DNA of 64,000 nt, from contig JAFEMH010000339.1 of the NCBI GenBank assembly GCA_022495995.1, positions 124,001 through 188,000 of the forward strand. The letters run 5' to 3'. Positions 21,748 to 34,382 of this stretch are shown one piece after another. This DNA is from Adenophora triphylla var. japonica. Lineage: Eukaryota > Streptophyta > Magnoliopsida > Asterales > Campanulaceae. The number at the start of each line of letters is the position of its first letter. The stretch's first letter is position 1. The notes beneath the pieces are model-generated. The model was not told the origin of the DNA. It was given only the letters and a program-made list of their open reading frames with translations, and did not search any database. Made by a program: the position numbers and the translations under genes.

Positions 21748-23372
21748 ATGGATGGACAATTTGCAAGTGTAACTGCTGAGGAGGACCAAACCCAAGTGAA
21801 CGGGGCTAACACTGTAGCCGAGGAACTGCCACCTCCTCCTCCTCTACCTCGCCCCGACGCCCTTCTTCCTCTCCATGACCCTTCGTTCCAAGGGTCGCGA
21901 ATGCCGAGGAGAAGGTGCCGACCTTCCTCGTCCTACACGTACCGCGCGAAAGCAAGTAGGAAGGAAGAAAACAAAGAATGCCGACGCCGGTCAAGCGGTA
22001 GGATCTCAACCCGTTGGCCGACGCTCTTTGTTACATAGACAAATGGAGACTTTACAGAGGATGTATGAAACACAAGCGCTCTTTTGCAAATGGACCCAGA
22101 TCATTCCATGGCTCCATTCATTGTACCATCAATGGGCCCACCTTTGAGAAGGGAGCAGGGAGAGCAACAGGCTCCTCCCCTAAAGACCGCTGAACTGCCA
22201 ATGCCAGCCCCCCGGGATTCTCCTCTTCCTCGGCATAACAAGAAGCGTATGATCCCGTGGTTGATCCGAGAAGCCGCTTGACTCCTAGGGACGAGGAAGT
22301 AAACTCCAAGGACCTGAGGACCAGACTCAGCCTAAACAGGCGTCTGTCCCCTGCTCGTCTCGTCATGGCACCTAGGCGTCCCACGTCACCTCGAGCTCGT
22401 CGTCCGAAGTCTCCTCGAGCCCGGCGTCCGGATTCTCCTCGTCCTCGGCACAGAGAGTTTGTTAGGCCGAGGACCCCGGAACCATATAGGATGATACTGG
22501 GAGGCCAAGACTTGGCACCCAGGCATGATAAAGAACCATCAAAGAGGGGCAGCCACCGACACGATGCGGAGCATAGTAGGGTGAATGATCGTCCCAAGGA
22601 CCAGTCAGTCAGAAGCTCCCAACGAAGCACTCGCTCAAGCAGTGAGAAGGGAATAGAAACAAAGCAATGGGAGCTGTTGAAGCAAAGGCTAGATGACATG
22701 GAGATGGGGAAGAAATACAATGACGATGACTATGATTGGGCCACCCGTCCGTTTTCCTTGAGGATAACTGCTGCACCTCCCAATCCTAACCTCAAGATCC
22801 CAAATTTCGAGAAGTACAACGGAACCACAGACGCCAAGGACCATGTGCAAAGTTTTGAACAGACCATGAATCTCCTCACCACTGCTGATGACTTGCTCTG
22901 CAAAGCTTTTGCTAGCACCTTCTCCGGAACAGCTCTATCCTGGTTCCGTGAACTGAAGAAAGGCTGCATCGATTGCTGGAGGGGCATGAGGAGAATGTTC
23001 TTAGACCACTTTGCCACGGCTGGGAAAAGGAAGATAAGATTGGCCGACTTGGCCAACATTGAGCAAGGGAAGGGAGAGACCACCCTCAGCTATTACAACA
23101 GGTTCCGAAAGATGGCAGACCAAGTTGAAGAGAGCCTTACTGATAGGGAGGTCATAGTTTGCTTCAATTCCGGCTTAAAATCCGGCCCCCTTATTTATGA
23201 ACTCTCAGCCCGGGAACCTAAATCCAAGGCTGAACTATACAAGGTGGCTTATGCCATTTCCATGGCTGAAGACAAAACGAAGAAAAGGGGAGCTGACAAG
23301 ACGGAACCTGAAGCGACCAACTCCCGCCAGAATGACAACGGGAACAAAGAAGGGTTCCAAGGGGAAGAATAG
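21748..23372 (+). pseudogene. Element B gag, frameshifted
   Basis: The ATG at 21748 opens a proline-rich start (MDGQFASVTAEEDQTQ). The frame shifts near 22030 and again before the longest open part (22257-23372). That part contains the Retrotrans_gag core: IPNFEKYNGTTDAKDHVQSF, ASTFSGTALSWFRELKKG, MFLDHFATAGKRK and ETTLSYYNRFRKMADQVEE. Gag forms the particle that packages the RNA. Arg/Pro-rich repeats (SPRARRP) precede the core. The open part starts with GTG by reading frame only, so it is not the real start. Confidence 0.8.
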
Positions 23373-23429
23373 AACAAGAAGCACCGAGAAGCCGGAGTTC
23401 ACCCTCTTACAAAACCCATCTCTGAAATC

Positions 23430-24599
23430 ATGCAGCTTAGTAAACCTTCCTCCTCCTCGTCCGCCGACCGACAAGCCAAAATTCCTCGTAACTGTAACAA
23501 GTACCGTGATTTTCACAAGGACCACGGGCACACCACCGATGGCCGCTGGCCCCTTAAGAAGATAATCCAACAATGGGTTGACGAGGGAAAGTTAGACCGC
23601 TATGTCATGAAGAAAGATGGCAAGCGAAAGCGGAAGCAAGAAGAGAGTGAAGATGATTCCAAGAGTGAGGACGAAGATCGAAGGCCTCCTAGGGCTAAAA
23701 TACATGTGATCCGCGAAGAGGTGACTTCCACCAGAAAGCTAAGGGACCAGATCCACGAGCTAAGCAAAGTATACCATGTTCCTGCTTGGATCCATAAAGC
23801 GGAAGAGGTCATTAGTTTTTCTCCTAATGAGCTGACTGGGAGCCGAGCAGCCCGTGAGCAGCCCTTGGTCATAAAGGGCCGAATTGACAATGTGGAATCA
23901 GAAAGACTACTTGTGGACACGGGGGCCTCCCGTGACATCTTGTACTATTCTGCCTTCCAACAAATGGGCTTGAAGGACACCATGCTAGAACCATATCATG
24001 GAAGGCTTGAAGGGTTCACCAACCATAAGGTTGGAGTAAAAGGGACCGTGGAACTAGAGCTTGAAGTTGGTGATCATTCCTTTCGAGCCAAAGCTACTGT
24101 CACTTTCATAGTCATGGACTTGACTAGTGACTATCATGCAATCATAGGCATTCCAAGTCAAGCCAAACTTGGGATGGTAGCTTCCCTTCCTCACCAACGA
24201 GTTAAATTTCCCACTGTGGCCGGGCATTGGATGCGTGAGGGCAACCCCCAAAGATTTCTTGGAACATGTTGTCAAGAGCCTAAGAAGTCAAAAAGTGTAG
24301 AGATAGATACACCCGAGGAGAACATCAAGATCTCCAAATCGCAGAAGACCACCGAGACTAGCTCTAGAATGAGCTACATCCGTGAGGTATGGGAAAATGA
24401 GGAAGAGGAGCCTGTGGTCCTAGAAATTGTGGATGACCAAGGCATAACTCTACCTGTACCTGAAGAAGAGCCTATGGTCCTAGAAACTGTGGATGACCAA
24501 GGGATAGTTCTACCCATCTCCGAGGAAGACCCCATTCCCATTAATGGCCAGAACTCGGGGCCAACCATGACTTGGGGAGGAACGATCTTTCGACATTGA
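23430..24599 (+). CDS. Element B gag C-terminus and aspartic protease, 389 codons open
   Basis: A short knuckle-like block (CNKYRDFHKDHGHTTDGRW) opens the ORF. The usual pattern is YC.FH...GH.T..C, but the first cysteine is replaced by arginine and the last is absent. The protease domain has the catalytic LLVDTGASRDILYY near residue 165, then YHGRLEGFTNHKVGVKG and YHAIIGIPSQAKLG. The protease would cut the Gag-Pol product. The C-terminal part has a duplicated acidic block (EEEPVVLE / EEEPMVLE, each followed by VDDQGI). It stops at 24599 and the RT part continues in other frames. Confidence 0.8.
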   Translation: MQLSKPSSSSSADRQAKIPRNCNKYRDFHKDHGHTTDGRWPLKKIIQQWVDEGKLDRYVMKKDGKRKRKQEESEDDSKSEDEDRRPPRAKIHVIREEVTSTRKLRDQIHELSKVYHVPAWIHKAEEVISFSPNELTGSRAAREQPLVIKGRIDNVESERLLVDTGASRDILYYSAFQQMGLKDTMLEPYHGRLEGFTNHKVGVKGTVELELEVGDHSFRAKATVTFIVMDLTSDYHAIIGIPSQAKLGMVASLPHQRVKFPTVAGHWMREGNPQRFLGTCCQEPKKSKSVEIDTPEENIKISKSQKTTETSSRMSYIREVWENEEEEPVVLEIVDDQGITLPVPEEEPMVLETVDDQGIVLPISEEDPIPINGQNSGPTMTWGGTIFRH

Positions 24600-24809
24600 T
24601 AAACTTATGGAGGAAGAAGGCCTCAATGTAAACGACAATGAAGGGAGGAGAATCGAGAGATCATCATCGAATCCCCGGAATTTCGAGACGGACCGTAAAT
24701 GAAGCCTCGTAGATGAGCTAGAAGAGGTAGTCATTAATCCCGACTATCCCGAACAAAAATCAAGCTTGGAAGCCGCCTATCACAGAAGAGAAAGAAAATC
24801 GTATCCCTC

Positions 24810-27800
24810 TTGAAAAACAGTCTCGATGTCTTTGCTTGGAGAGTCGAAGACATGAGAGGGATCAATGAAGATGTAGCCCTCCACCGCTTGGAAGTCGATC
24901 CTTTAGCAAAAACTATCTCCCAGACAAGGAGAAATTTTGCAAGGGATAAGGAGGAAGCTATAAAAGAGGAGGTGCGTAGAATTACTCCGCGCCGAATCAT
25001 CCGTGAAGTCAAGTACCCCGTTTGGTTGGCCAATGTAGTTATGGTGAAGAAGCAAAATGGGAAATGGCGTATGTGCATAGACTTTACCGATCTAAACAAG
25101 GCTCGCCCCAAGGACGCCTATCCTCTCCTGCACTGACAAGTTGGTTGACTCCATTGCTTTGGACACCAAACTCTCGCCTTCCTAGATGCCTATTCGGGTT
25201 ATCATCGATAAAAATGGCGGAAGAGGACATCGAGAAGACAGCCTTCCAAACACCCGCTGGGAATTACTGCTACATCATGATGCTTTTTGGGCTCAAGAAT
25301 GCGGGTGCCACTTACCAACGGATGGTAAATCAAGTTTTTGCAAGTCAGATAGGTCGAAACATGGAAGCTTATATTGATGACATGGTCATAAAGACCAAGG
25401 AAGGCAGCCACGTTCCTGACCTAGAAGAGACAATTCACAACCTCCGAGCAAACAACATGAAGCTGAATCCAAGCAAGTGTGTGTTCGGAGTTACTGCAGG
25501 AAAATTCCTAGGCTTCATGGTTTCTCAAAGGGGGATTGAAGCAAACCCCGAGAAAATCAAAGCGCTCGTTGACATGAAGGAACCTACCACCATCAAGGAG
25601 GTCCAAAGACTTAATGGAAGAATCGCGGCCCTTGGAAGATTCATCGCCAAATCCGCTGAAAAGTCGCTGCCTTTCTTCAAGGTGTTAAAGGGTACCAAGA
25701 GCTTCTCCTGGACTCCTGAATGCTCGGAAGCATTCCTCCGGTTGAAGGAGTACTTGGGTTCCCCTCCCTTGCTCAGCAGTCCGACTACCGGTGAGATGCT
25801 GTACATCTTCCTAGCTGCCACTGATCATGCTGTCGCAGCTGTCTTAGTTCGAAATGATGAAGGAATTCAGAAGCCCGTCTACTATGTCTCCAAGGCACTG
25901 TCTGATGTGGAAAGCAGATACTTCAATGTGGAGAAAATAGCATACGCACTAGTCATTGCTTCGAGGAAGCTGCGGGCATATTTTTCTGCACATCCTATCA
26001 CCGTTTACACCAACGAACCATTAAAGAAAATCCTTCACAAGTTGGACGGCTCGGGACGTCTTCTTAATTGGTCAATCGCTCTAACGGAATTTGACATCAC
26101 TTACCAACCAAGGAAGACCCTCCTAGCACAGCCTTTGGTTGACTTCATGGTCGAGACCGCCTTTATGGGTGAGCATCTCCCCACCTCCCGAAGCAAAACG
26201 CGCCTGAGGAAAAGGACTCTCCCATTCAACTCCCATCCAACCGCTGGATCCTCGTATACGGACGGATCGCCTACCAAGGAAAGAAGCGGAGCCGGAGTTG
26301 TACTAGCAAGCCCGGAAGGAGAGTACACCATGCAAGACGCCATCCGCTTCAAGTTCCTCGCCTCTAACAATCAAGCCGAATACGAAGCTCTAATATTTGG
26401 CATTGAGTTGGCTTCTTTCTATGGAGCAACTAAGGTGGCTGCTTTCTGTGACTCCCAGCTTGTTGTCAAACAAGTAAAAGGAGAATACAACACTCAAGAT
26501 GTCACCCTTGCCAAGTATAGAGACCTGGTCCTAAATATGACAAAGAAAATGGAATTTTTTGAGCTCAAGCAGATAGGTGGAAGACAACCAAGTCGCAGAC
26601 GTTCTCTCCAAACTAGCCACCACGGACCTGTCTCCTTCCGAGACCAGCCCATATGTAGTTTATGCCAAGGAACCTCGCGTATGAAAGACTTCAAGTCATG
26701 CTTCCGGACGAGGAAGAGAGATGTCGGATCGATGACTACATTGAATACATTGAGAAGGAGAAACTCCCGAAGATGATGCTCGAGCCAAGCTTATCAAGAA
26801 GAGGTCTCCAAGGTGCGTGGTGATGAATGGAGTCCTCTACCGAAGATCTTTCACGAAGTCTCTGCTAAGGTGTGTCTATCCCAAGGAAACTGAGAACCTC
26901 CTGGCAGAAGTACATGAAGGTGTTTGCGGCGGACACCCGGGGCCGTAACCTTAGCCGACAAAATCATATCGCTAGGTTACTACCGGCCAAACCTAAGGGA
27001 AGACGCGCACGCCTATGTACGAAAATGTGACAAATGCCAAAGGTTCTCTCGACATTCCTAGACTACGGCGATGAGCAAACACTCATAATACCTACGTGGC
27101 CATTTGATATGTGGGGGATCGACCTCATCTGGACCCTTCCCACCCGCCCGTGGTAATTGCAAGTACGTGATAGTAGGCGTTGATTACTTCTCCAAGTGGA
27201 TAGAAGCCAAGGCATTGGCCAAGATAACGGAAGAGAACGCGATCAACTTTGTCCATGACAACATCCGGTGCAGATTTGGCCTTCCACATACAATTGTTTC
27301 GACCATGGACTCCAATTCTCCACGGCATTTACAACGAATTGGGAAGAGTCAAAGTACGCCATGCAAAATCTTCGCCAGCGAGACCCCAAGGCAACGGTCA
27401 AGCGTAAGCCGCCAACAACCGGTCCTAACCGCCCTCACCAAGAATCTTGAAGGTCGCGAGGGTAGATGGTTGGACGAACTTCCCTAGCTTTATGGGGCTG
27501 CTCCGCACAACCACCCGGGCCAACCGGGAAACCCCATTCGCACTAACCTTCGGTTACGAGGCTATGGCACCGGCAGAGATGGCCATCCCTACGGTAAGGA
27601 ACTCCCATTATGACGAGCAAGTCAACAAGGTCAATAGGCTCCCTAGACCTGGACCACGATAGATGAAAAACGACTAGGCTGCAGATGAGGATGGTGAATT
27701 ACAAGCAAAGGACCAAGGCATATCACGACAAGAGGGTCATCAAAAGAGTATTCCAAGTTGGCGATTGGGTACTTAGAAAGATCGAAGCCACCGGTCGGAA

Positions 27801-27951
27801 GGCGAAACGAACAAGCTCTCCCCAAATTGGGAAGGTCCCTATATCATCACTCAAGTCATTCGAGAAAGGGACCTACAGATTAAGGACCAAGGAGGGGAAG
27901 GATCTCAAGCATCCGTGGCATTCCGACAACCTTAGAAAATATTATCACTAG
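24810..27951 (+). pseudogene. Element B pol: RT, RNase H, second RNase H, integrase; several frameshifts
   Basis: The parts in order are VFAWRVEDMRGI...VWLANVVMVKKQNGKWRMCIDF (24810-25136), then a shift near 25215 at YHR*. The long open part (25022-26776) follows with GLKNAGATYQRMV, the catalytic YIDDMV (25370) and the RNase H region SSYTDGSPTKERSGAG of the second, archaeal-type RNase H. From about 26570 the frame is lost again. The integrase is recognisable in pieces: VCGGHPG near 26925, DYFSKWIEAKALA near 27185, an altered second aspartate region near 27300 (TMDSN for SDNG) and WLDELP. The element could not encode its own RT-integrase. Confidence 0.85.
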
Positions 27952-28159
27952 TCTAGTTTATTTTGCAATAGATTAGCTCTTTATTTTACGTCTTTTATTT
28001 TCGGTCTTTTGTTTTACGCCTTTTTGTCTTTTTTAGTTGATAGGATTGCAATTCGATGTAATCGCATTTCGCTCTACGAAAGCGCTTTTTCCAACATGCA
28101 AAGCAAATATCAACTCTTCGCACCAGCACCGGAAGATGAGGACATTACCTCCGACTCCC

Positions 28160-28690
28160 CGATACACTACAGCCAAGACCAAGGGTCCTCCTTGGCCTGA
28201 TGGCTTACACTACAGCCAAGACCAAGGGTCCTCCTTGGCCTGATGGCTTACGCTACAGCCAAGACCAAGGGTCCTCCTTGGCCTGATGGCTTACACTACA
28301 GCCAAGACCAAGGGTCCTCATTGGCCTGATGGCTTACACTACAGCCAAGACCAAGGGTCCTCCTTGGCCTGATGGCTTACACTACAGCCAAGACCAAGGG
28401 TCCTCCTTGGCCTGATGGCTTACACTGCAGCCAAGACCAAGGGTCCTCCTTGGCCTGATGGCTTACACTACAGCCAAGACCAAGGGTCCTCCTTGGCCTG
28501 ATGGCTTACACTGCAGCCAAGACCAAGGGTCCTCCTCGCCTCCGATGGCTTACATCGCAGCCAAGACCAAGGGTCCTCTTTGGCCTGATGGCTTACCATA
28601 CAGCCAAGACCAAGGGTCCTCCTTGGCCTGATGGCTTAACACCAGCCAAGACCAAGGATCCTCCTTGGCCTGATGGCTTACCTTACATCC
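28160..28690. repeat. 43 bp tandem repeat between pol and the antisense gene of element B
   Basis: About 12 units share GATGGCTTACACTACAGCC and AAGACCAAGGGTCCTCC. Successive TGGCTTAC starts at 28201 and 28244 give a 43 bp period. Most units are nearly identical; divergence grows towards the right end. The place (3' untranslated region of a Tat element) is known to breed tandem repeats in this lineage. Confidence 0.9.
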
Positions 28691-29001
28691 TACCTAGGTT
28701 CCACCTTGGTTCAGGATTACAGGTCACATTCAAAGCCGAGGAAAACTTCCTCAGCCCAAATGACGTGCGAGTATAGTTAAAGCCGAGGAATCCTTCCTCG
28801 GCCTAACCACTTGCTCCACAAGAAACAAGGGACCTTCCTTGGATCCCACCTTCCTAAGGCTAATGCATGCCCAGCACATCAAAATATAAGCAAGATTATT
28901 GAAATAACAAGAATCATGACAAAAGGATTTTTCATTGATATTCAAATGGAATTACAAATCCTACTGTCTATCACAAAAAAGCAGAAAAGGAAAAAGCTAT
29001 C

Positions 29002-31981
29002 CTAAGACTGCTGAGCTTCATCAAAAGGCTTTTCAAGCCAGCTGTCAGTAATGGAGCCAGGAGGAGGAAGGGTCGTTTGATTAGTGTGGGCATTAGTCTG
29101 CTCGGTCTCTCCTTCAACCTCTGCTTCCATGGCCTCGAGCTCCCCGCATCTGGATGGCCTCCACCAAGTCTTTGATATTGCCGGGGATGACAGAAGCCGG
29201 CCTCCACACTTCCCTGCATGCCCGAGCATCCTTAGCCGCTATTAGTTCCAAGTTGCTTTCAGAAAAGGGAACAAGGGGGTAGAGAGCCCTAACTTCCTCG
29301 CTATATTGATCCCGGCATATCAACATGGCTACTTTATTAATATCCAAGCCGGTGGAAGGGTCAGCCAGGATACTACGAGCAAGGTGAAGATATCCATCTT
29401 CAAACATTGTGGCAGTTTGCTCATCTAAGGCATCTTGGAAGGCCGAGCTAGCCACAACGGCATCTTTGAAAGCTTGGCTATTCTTGAAGCGTGCCACAGC
29501 TTCATTCTCCCTTGCAGGAAGAGCAGCTTCCAATCCTCGGCATTTGGTATCAGCTTCCTCGGCCTTTGCCTGAAGCTCGGCCTTATCAGTTAATGCTTTG
29601 GCCAGCTCCTCTCCCTTTAGCCGGAGATTCTCCTCGACTTTTGCCTTCTCTTCCTCAGCCCTCTTCACCTCGGCCTCCACTTTGGCCTTGGCTGCAACGA
29701 GCTCGGCATCTTTGGCCTTCAACTGCTCAGCCAATGTAGCTGCCTTGGCTTCACTGGTCTTCAGAGCAGCCCTGGCATCAACCACTCGTTTTTCTTGGGC
29801 CTTGGCCAAGACATCTTCATAGGCTGCAATGCTGGCCGACTGCAGGAATAAAGGAGGGTTAGATTGGGAAACAAACACAAGCAAAATCAACAAAAAAAAA
29901 GCAAGAGATCACTACCTCGGCTAACATAAGCCCCTTACGGCAAAGCAAATGGTCCCTGCTCGCCTTCCCCTTCACCAGGGTATCATACACATCTTCATCC
30001 AAGGCTCTTTGGATAGGAGCCTTACCCAGTTTCATCATATAACTCTTCCTGTCTAGCACAGGAAGGCCCTTCAAACGAGGGACGTTGGCCACCATGAGCT
30101 GAGCAAGCTCTTCAGCGTCAGCTTGGGTCTTGCAAGTTTGGATGGTCAAGGGAGGAGCATCCCCTGGATTGGAAGCCTCAACATGGGGAGTCCCATCAAC
30201 GTTTGCCTTCTTGGCTGCCCGTTCCTCAGCACTAGCCACTTGGGCTCTCTTTGAGCCTGACTGCCTTTGGATGAGGGAGGCATCCTCGGTCTCCACTTCC
30301 TCGGCATGAGTGGGCTCTTCAATGACTGGCTCAGCCCGTTCCTCGGATGCTGCATCCTCGGCAGTAACGTCCTGGTGCAGTTTGAGGGGAAGAGGTTTGT
30401 CACCTTGGACACCAAGTATCAAGTTACGAGCATTGGCCTCGTCTTTCCTCTCCGTTAGAGCAGACTTCTTGCTCAGCTTCCTCTTCTTCCTAATCAGTTC
30501 CTGGGGACTAAGCCTTTCCATGTTAAGAGCTGCTTCTTCTGCGGGTGTTAAATCTGCAAGGACGAGGAAAAAATGGTTAAATATGAGCAGAAAGGAAACA
30601 TTCAGAAAGTACGAGCAATAAGGATAAAGGTTTACATCCAACAATATCACTAGCTTCCAGACATTGATCGTAGGGACGCTCTTTCTTGCACCTAGCACAA
30701 TCTTCGTGGAATACAAATCCGGGGTGTATTGTCCAATCATTGAAGCGACGTCCTCTCTTGACATTGACGAGGGGAGCCACCCCGTCCTTGTTCCCCGCAT
30801 CAATCCCGGCTGATATAGTAATGATCCGAGGATTCCACTTGCTTCCAATCTAAGACCCCTACCCTGGCAAACTCTTCTAAACGGTTGATCAAGGCTTGGG
30901 TCCACTCACATTGTTGGACAGCAAACGAAGAGGTTGGATCATCACAAGGAGACTGAAACTCCCAACCTTGGCGGCTCTCTACTCGGATAACATGATTCTC
31001 CCAGCCTGGAACTTTGCTAGACATGGGAAGAAGCAACTTAGGTTTCCTATTGGCACTCCTAATAACTACAAGCCATTGTTCCTTGATAACTTGGACAATG
31101 TAGAAGTGACGGAAGGCTCCCATGGTCGGCTCATAGCCTAAACTACGGCAGAGGATGATGAAGCTAACAAGAACCCTAGTACCATTGGCTCCTAGCATGG
31201 CCGGCACTGCCTTTACATCATCCAAAAATTCACAAATGAAGGGGTCTAGGGGAAGACGGAGTCCCTGTTGAAACTGTTTGAAATAAAAGTGGACATAGTC
31301 TAGGGGAAGACGGAGTCCCTGTTGAAACTGTTTGAAATAAAAGTGGACAATGTAGAGTGCAATTTTTCAATCATGGGATTCCCAGGCTTTGGTGCCCTCT
31401 CCATTTGCTTTCCTCGGCTACCTGCTCCTCGGCCTCCCCTTCTTCGGACTACGCGATCATCAGCTTGCGCACCTTCCACGAAGGCGTCAACTATCTGAGT
31501 AGACGAGGAAGGTTCTTCTCTTCCCGTCATATCTGCATAAGGACGAGGAGACAAAATTATTTACCTCGTCAATGGCTGATTAAGGACGGGGAAGGAAGAT
31601 TCCCCTCCTCGTCATTTCATAAGGACGGGGAAGGAAGAGTTCCCTCCTCGTCATTTCATGGGGCCGAGGAGGGAGCCGTACCTCTCAGACGCTCACGCAT
31701 TTCGCGATTGGAGGCCGGGTAGAACAGTTCGATGTGCTCCACCATCTCAAATTTCTATCCTCAAAAACTATAATGTTGGGCGATCCAGACTCAATCCTAT
31801 CTATTCTTGTGGAATCTGGGTATTGGATGAATAAACGGGATCGGCCATAACCCCTCAACTGCTTGCTTATATCATCCAAGTTCAGCATCAACCATGGACC
31901 CCTCTCTCGTCGATAAACCCTCAGATTGCCCGTATGATATCCATAACGGAATCGGGGGGAATGGTCCCAAGAACGAGCCAT
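29002..31981 (-). CDS. Element B antisense gene (putative gypsy type transposon / Transposase_28-like), spliced, damaged
   Basis: The ATG at 31981 begins MARSWDHSPRFRYGYHTGNL. Later exons hold IVDAFVEG (about 31490), PLDPFICEFLDDVKAVPAML, GANGTRVLVSFIILCRSLGY and MSSKVPGWENHV (31225-30980), which match plant proteins annotated as putative gypsy type transposon domain. After an intron (about 30638-30556) the frame restarts at DLTPAEEAALNMERL, followed by charged and Ala/Glu-rich sequence. A second intron (about 29919-29842) leads to a long coiled coil (AEQLKAKDAELVAAKAKVE, ELQAKAEEADTKCRG) and ends at 29002 after one frameshift. The role is unknown; such extra antisense ORFs are known in Tat elements. 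A homologue sits at the same place in element C. Confidence 0.7.
31238..31345. repeat. 54 bp tandem duplication inside the antisense gene
   Basis: GTCTAGGGGAAGACGGAGTC to AAAAGTGGACA occurs twice head to tail. Fifty-four bases keep the frame, so 18 residues (VHFYFKQFQQGLRLPLD) are repeated in the antisense protein just before its conserved domain. Confidence 0.9.
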
Positions 31982-32623
31982 TTCTAAGGGGAATCAAAGA
32001 GTAAAGGGGGAGTTCATTTAATATCCAAGAAAATTCATACAAAATGCAAAGAGAATCAAAGACTTGAAGTTTGAAAGTTTAAAACAAAAATTCATAAAGA
32101 AAAGCTCCATTCTTTGACAATGGCGGTTCTTGGCATAGACAAAATTACTCCTAAACCCTAGAAAGCACTGGAGCATGAACGGGAGTTGTAAGAAAGGGAG
32201 AAAGTTCATACCTGAGTTCGTAAAGATGCTCTGAATCGTAAGAGAACGCGACGTCGCCGAAAAAATTGAGTTCGCCGGAATCTGGGTTCAAAGATCGCTG
32301 TTGTATTCGCCGGAGAATCCTTGCCAAATATTTTCAAATGCTTGGGGTTTGTAAAGAGCGGAATGAAGAGAGTTTTGGTTTTTATACCTCCCCAATTCGG
32401 GTCAACCCATGGGTAAAGCAGAGATTCGGGTAAGGCGCCCCAAGAATTAAATGCAAAATACAGTTATCGAGGCGTGACAAGACTGGGGGGCCCCAGGTCA
32501 TAATCAGAATAGCAACCGTCAGTTACCAACCAAGGACACGCGTCAAACCTGTTCGTATCCCATGTGCCGAGGACGAGCTGACTTTCTACTCGTCCTAAGC
32601 CGAGCTAGAAAGTCGGGGGCCAC

Positions 32624-33381
32624 TGAACGGTATAAACCGAGCTACGAACATGGGCTTGCCCGAACTTGGGCCCAACTATATTGGGCAGTGGATATTATCT
32701 AATTATGAAGTATTAGGGCCGGGTAAGATCTTCCTCGTATGCCGAGGAACAGTTATCTCGGCCTTATATCATCATTCTTGGGCCGTCATGTCGCAATTAC
32801 CGAGGAGAGAAAAGTTATTAGCTCGGCATATTACCAAGTGACGAGGAAACAAAATCAGTCTCCTCGGCTTATCTCCGTGTCGGCCGTTCACCAAATGACG
32901 AGGAAGCAGAATCATTCTCCTCGGCCTATTTGCCAAAGGTCGAGGAAAAACATTTGCCTTCCTCGGCGTTCCGGCTAGCAGTTTACAATCCTTATTCAAC
33001 AAGGTTTTATACATTCATGATCCAATCAGGATTATGTTTACCAGCACCAATTCAAGTCAAACCATGACTCCTTAACAGATATAATTCTATTTGGATTATA
33101 TCTTATCTAATTATGAGTTCACTTCAACATGGATTCTATCAATCCATCCCTATAAATACAAGCCCTATGGCTCATTATCCGGTACGTTACTTTTTTACAT
33201 TGGAAAAACTCTGTCAATTTGTTTTCTCACATATAAACCGTGAACTTACTCTCACGCCGGAGGGCCTTTAGCCGGATCCGCCCTGGCTTAGTTTACGTGT
33301 TTTCTCTTATTTTCAGGCCTTGCAATCACCGGAGCAATCATCGCTTGGATTTGGGCTGATTTGACGATTTTGGCATCATCA
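32624..33381 (+). repeat. Element B 3' LTR
   Basis: It starts TGAACGGTATAAACCGAGC after the purine tract and ends GGCATCATCA, followed by ATAGC. The end agrees with the solo LTR ending at 16992, which suggests that this LTR and not the 5' one has the original terminus. Confidence 0.9.
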
Positions 33382-33732
33382 ATAGCAAATGTTGTAACTG
33401 CAATGGGTTAGGCAGGTAGTTAGGCTCCGTTTGTTTGCCCGTAAAATGTTTTTTCGAAAAACGTTTTTTTTCATTTTCGGTGTTTAGTAAGCATCAGAAA
33501 ATGGGAAAATATTTTTCGAAAAATGTTTTTTCCCCTTTTCGCCATAAAATGACTTACGAATTTTTACTAAGTAATATATTTTTCAAAAAATGATAACACC
33601 CTCACACACCTAACTTTTCATACACTCCCCACGTTATCCACCCCACCCCACTCACCACCACCACCCCCACCCCACTCACCATCACCACCCACAGCCCACC
33701 CACCCCACCCCCACCGAAAGACTTGTATCTAG

Positions 33733-34382
33733 GATCGCTCACAGGTTGTGGGTGACTTGTGTGTACGGTTGTGCACACAAGTGTCGACAACTTACTTAAT
33801 GAATATTTCCAGAAAATAACTTAAGTACCGAATATAAACGCAGCGGAATTAAAACTTCAGCAATAAATTCTTGCTGGGATCCTTTTCATAAAACAACAAC
33901 CTTGTTTGAATAACACGATTGTAGAACAAACGAATACAATGAAAAGAGAAATAAACAACTAAAGATCAAATGAAGTTCTACTCTAAGAACTAAGAAAACA
34001 CGAAACAATCTCTGTTTTTCAAGATACAAGCAAAAAACTCTCAAGGATTTCTCACTTGAAATACTCGGTGCAACTCTTGAAAAATCCGTCTGAAAGAAGA
34101 AGACGTAGTCTTCCTTTTATAAGCAGTTGACTCCTTGTTTGACAGGGAGTCAATTATCTCCTTGCAATCCGAAAATCAAGAATTCTTTCCTTATCTTCGC
34201 AGGAGCTTTCCTTCCTTGAGACGTTACCTAAAAAAATAAACACTAACTAAAAATAAACTATTATTTGTTAGTCAACACATATTCACAATTAATCCTAATC
34301 TGTTTATGTACTAAGTATATACTAATAGCAATATCAAAATCACAAAGATAATAGGAAATATCTAAGAGTATTTTCATACTCT
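33733..34382 (-). mobile_element. Solo LTR, probably Copia, nested in the Tourist-like element
   Basis: On the minus strand it starts TGAAAGAGTATGAAAATACTC (34382). It has a TATA box (TTATAAAAGGAAGAC, near 34120) and continues through GTTTCGTGTTTTCTTAG to a GTGCACAACCGTACACACA end region. The surrounding CCCCACCCCACTCACC repeat is split by it. I could not define a clean target duplication because the flank is repetitive. Confidence 0.5.

Larger units (their letters stand above)
20786..33381 (+). mobile_element. Element B: Tat-lineage Ty3/Gypsy retrotransposon, 12.6 kb, TSD ATAGC
   Basis: The two LTRs (20786-21538 and 32624-33381) both start TGAACGGTATAAACCGAGC. ATAGC flanks the element on both sides (20781-20785, 33382-33386). 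A polypurine tract AAAGTCGGGGGCCAC lies directly before the 3' LTR. In order it holds gag, a protease ORF, reverse transcriptase, RNase H, a second (archaeal-type) RNase H and integrase, then a 43 bp tandem repeat, then a long antisense gene. The double RNase H and the antisense gene place it in the Tat lineage. Gag, pol and integrase carry many frameshifts although the LTRs look about 97-98 percent alike by eye. No convincing primer binding site follows the 5' LTR. Confidence 0.9.

Noticed and set aside
22118..22720. 200-codon minus-strand ORF opposite element B gag
   Set aside because: Antisense shadow of Arg/Pro/Ser-rich gag; unlike the true antisense gene further right, it has no homologue in element C.
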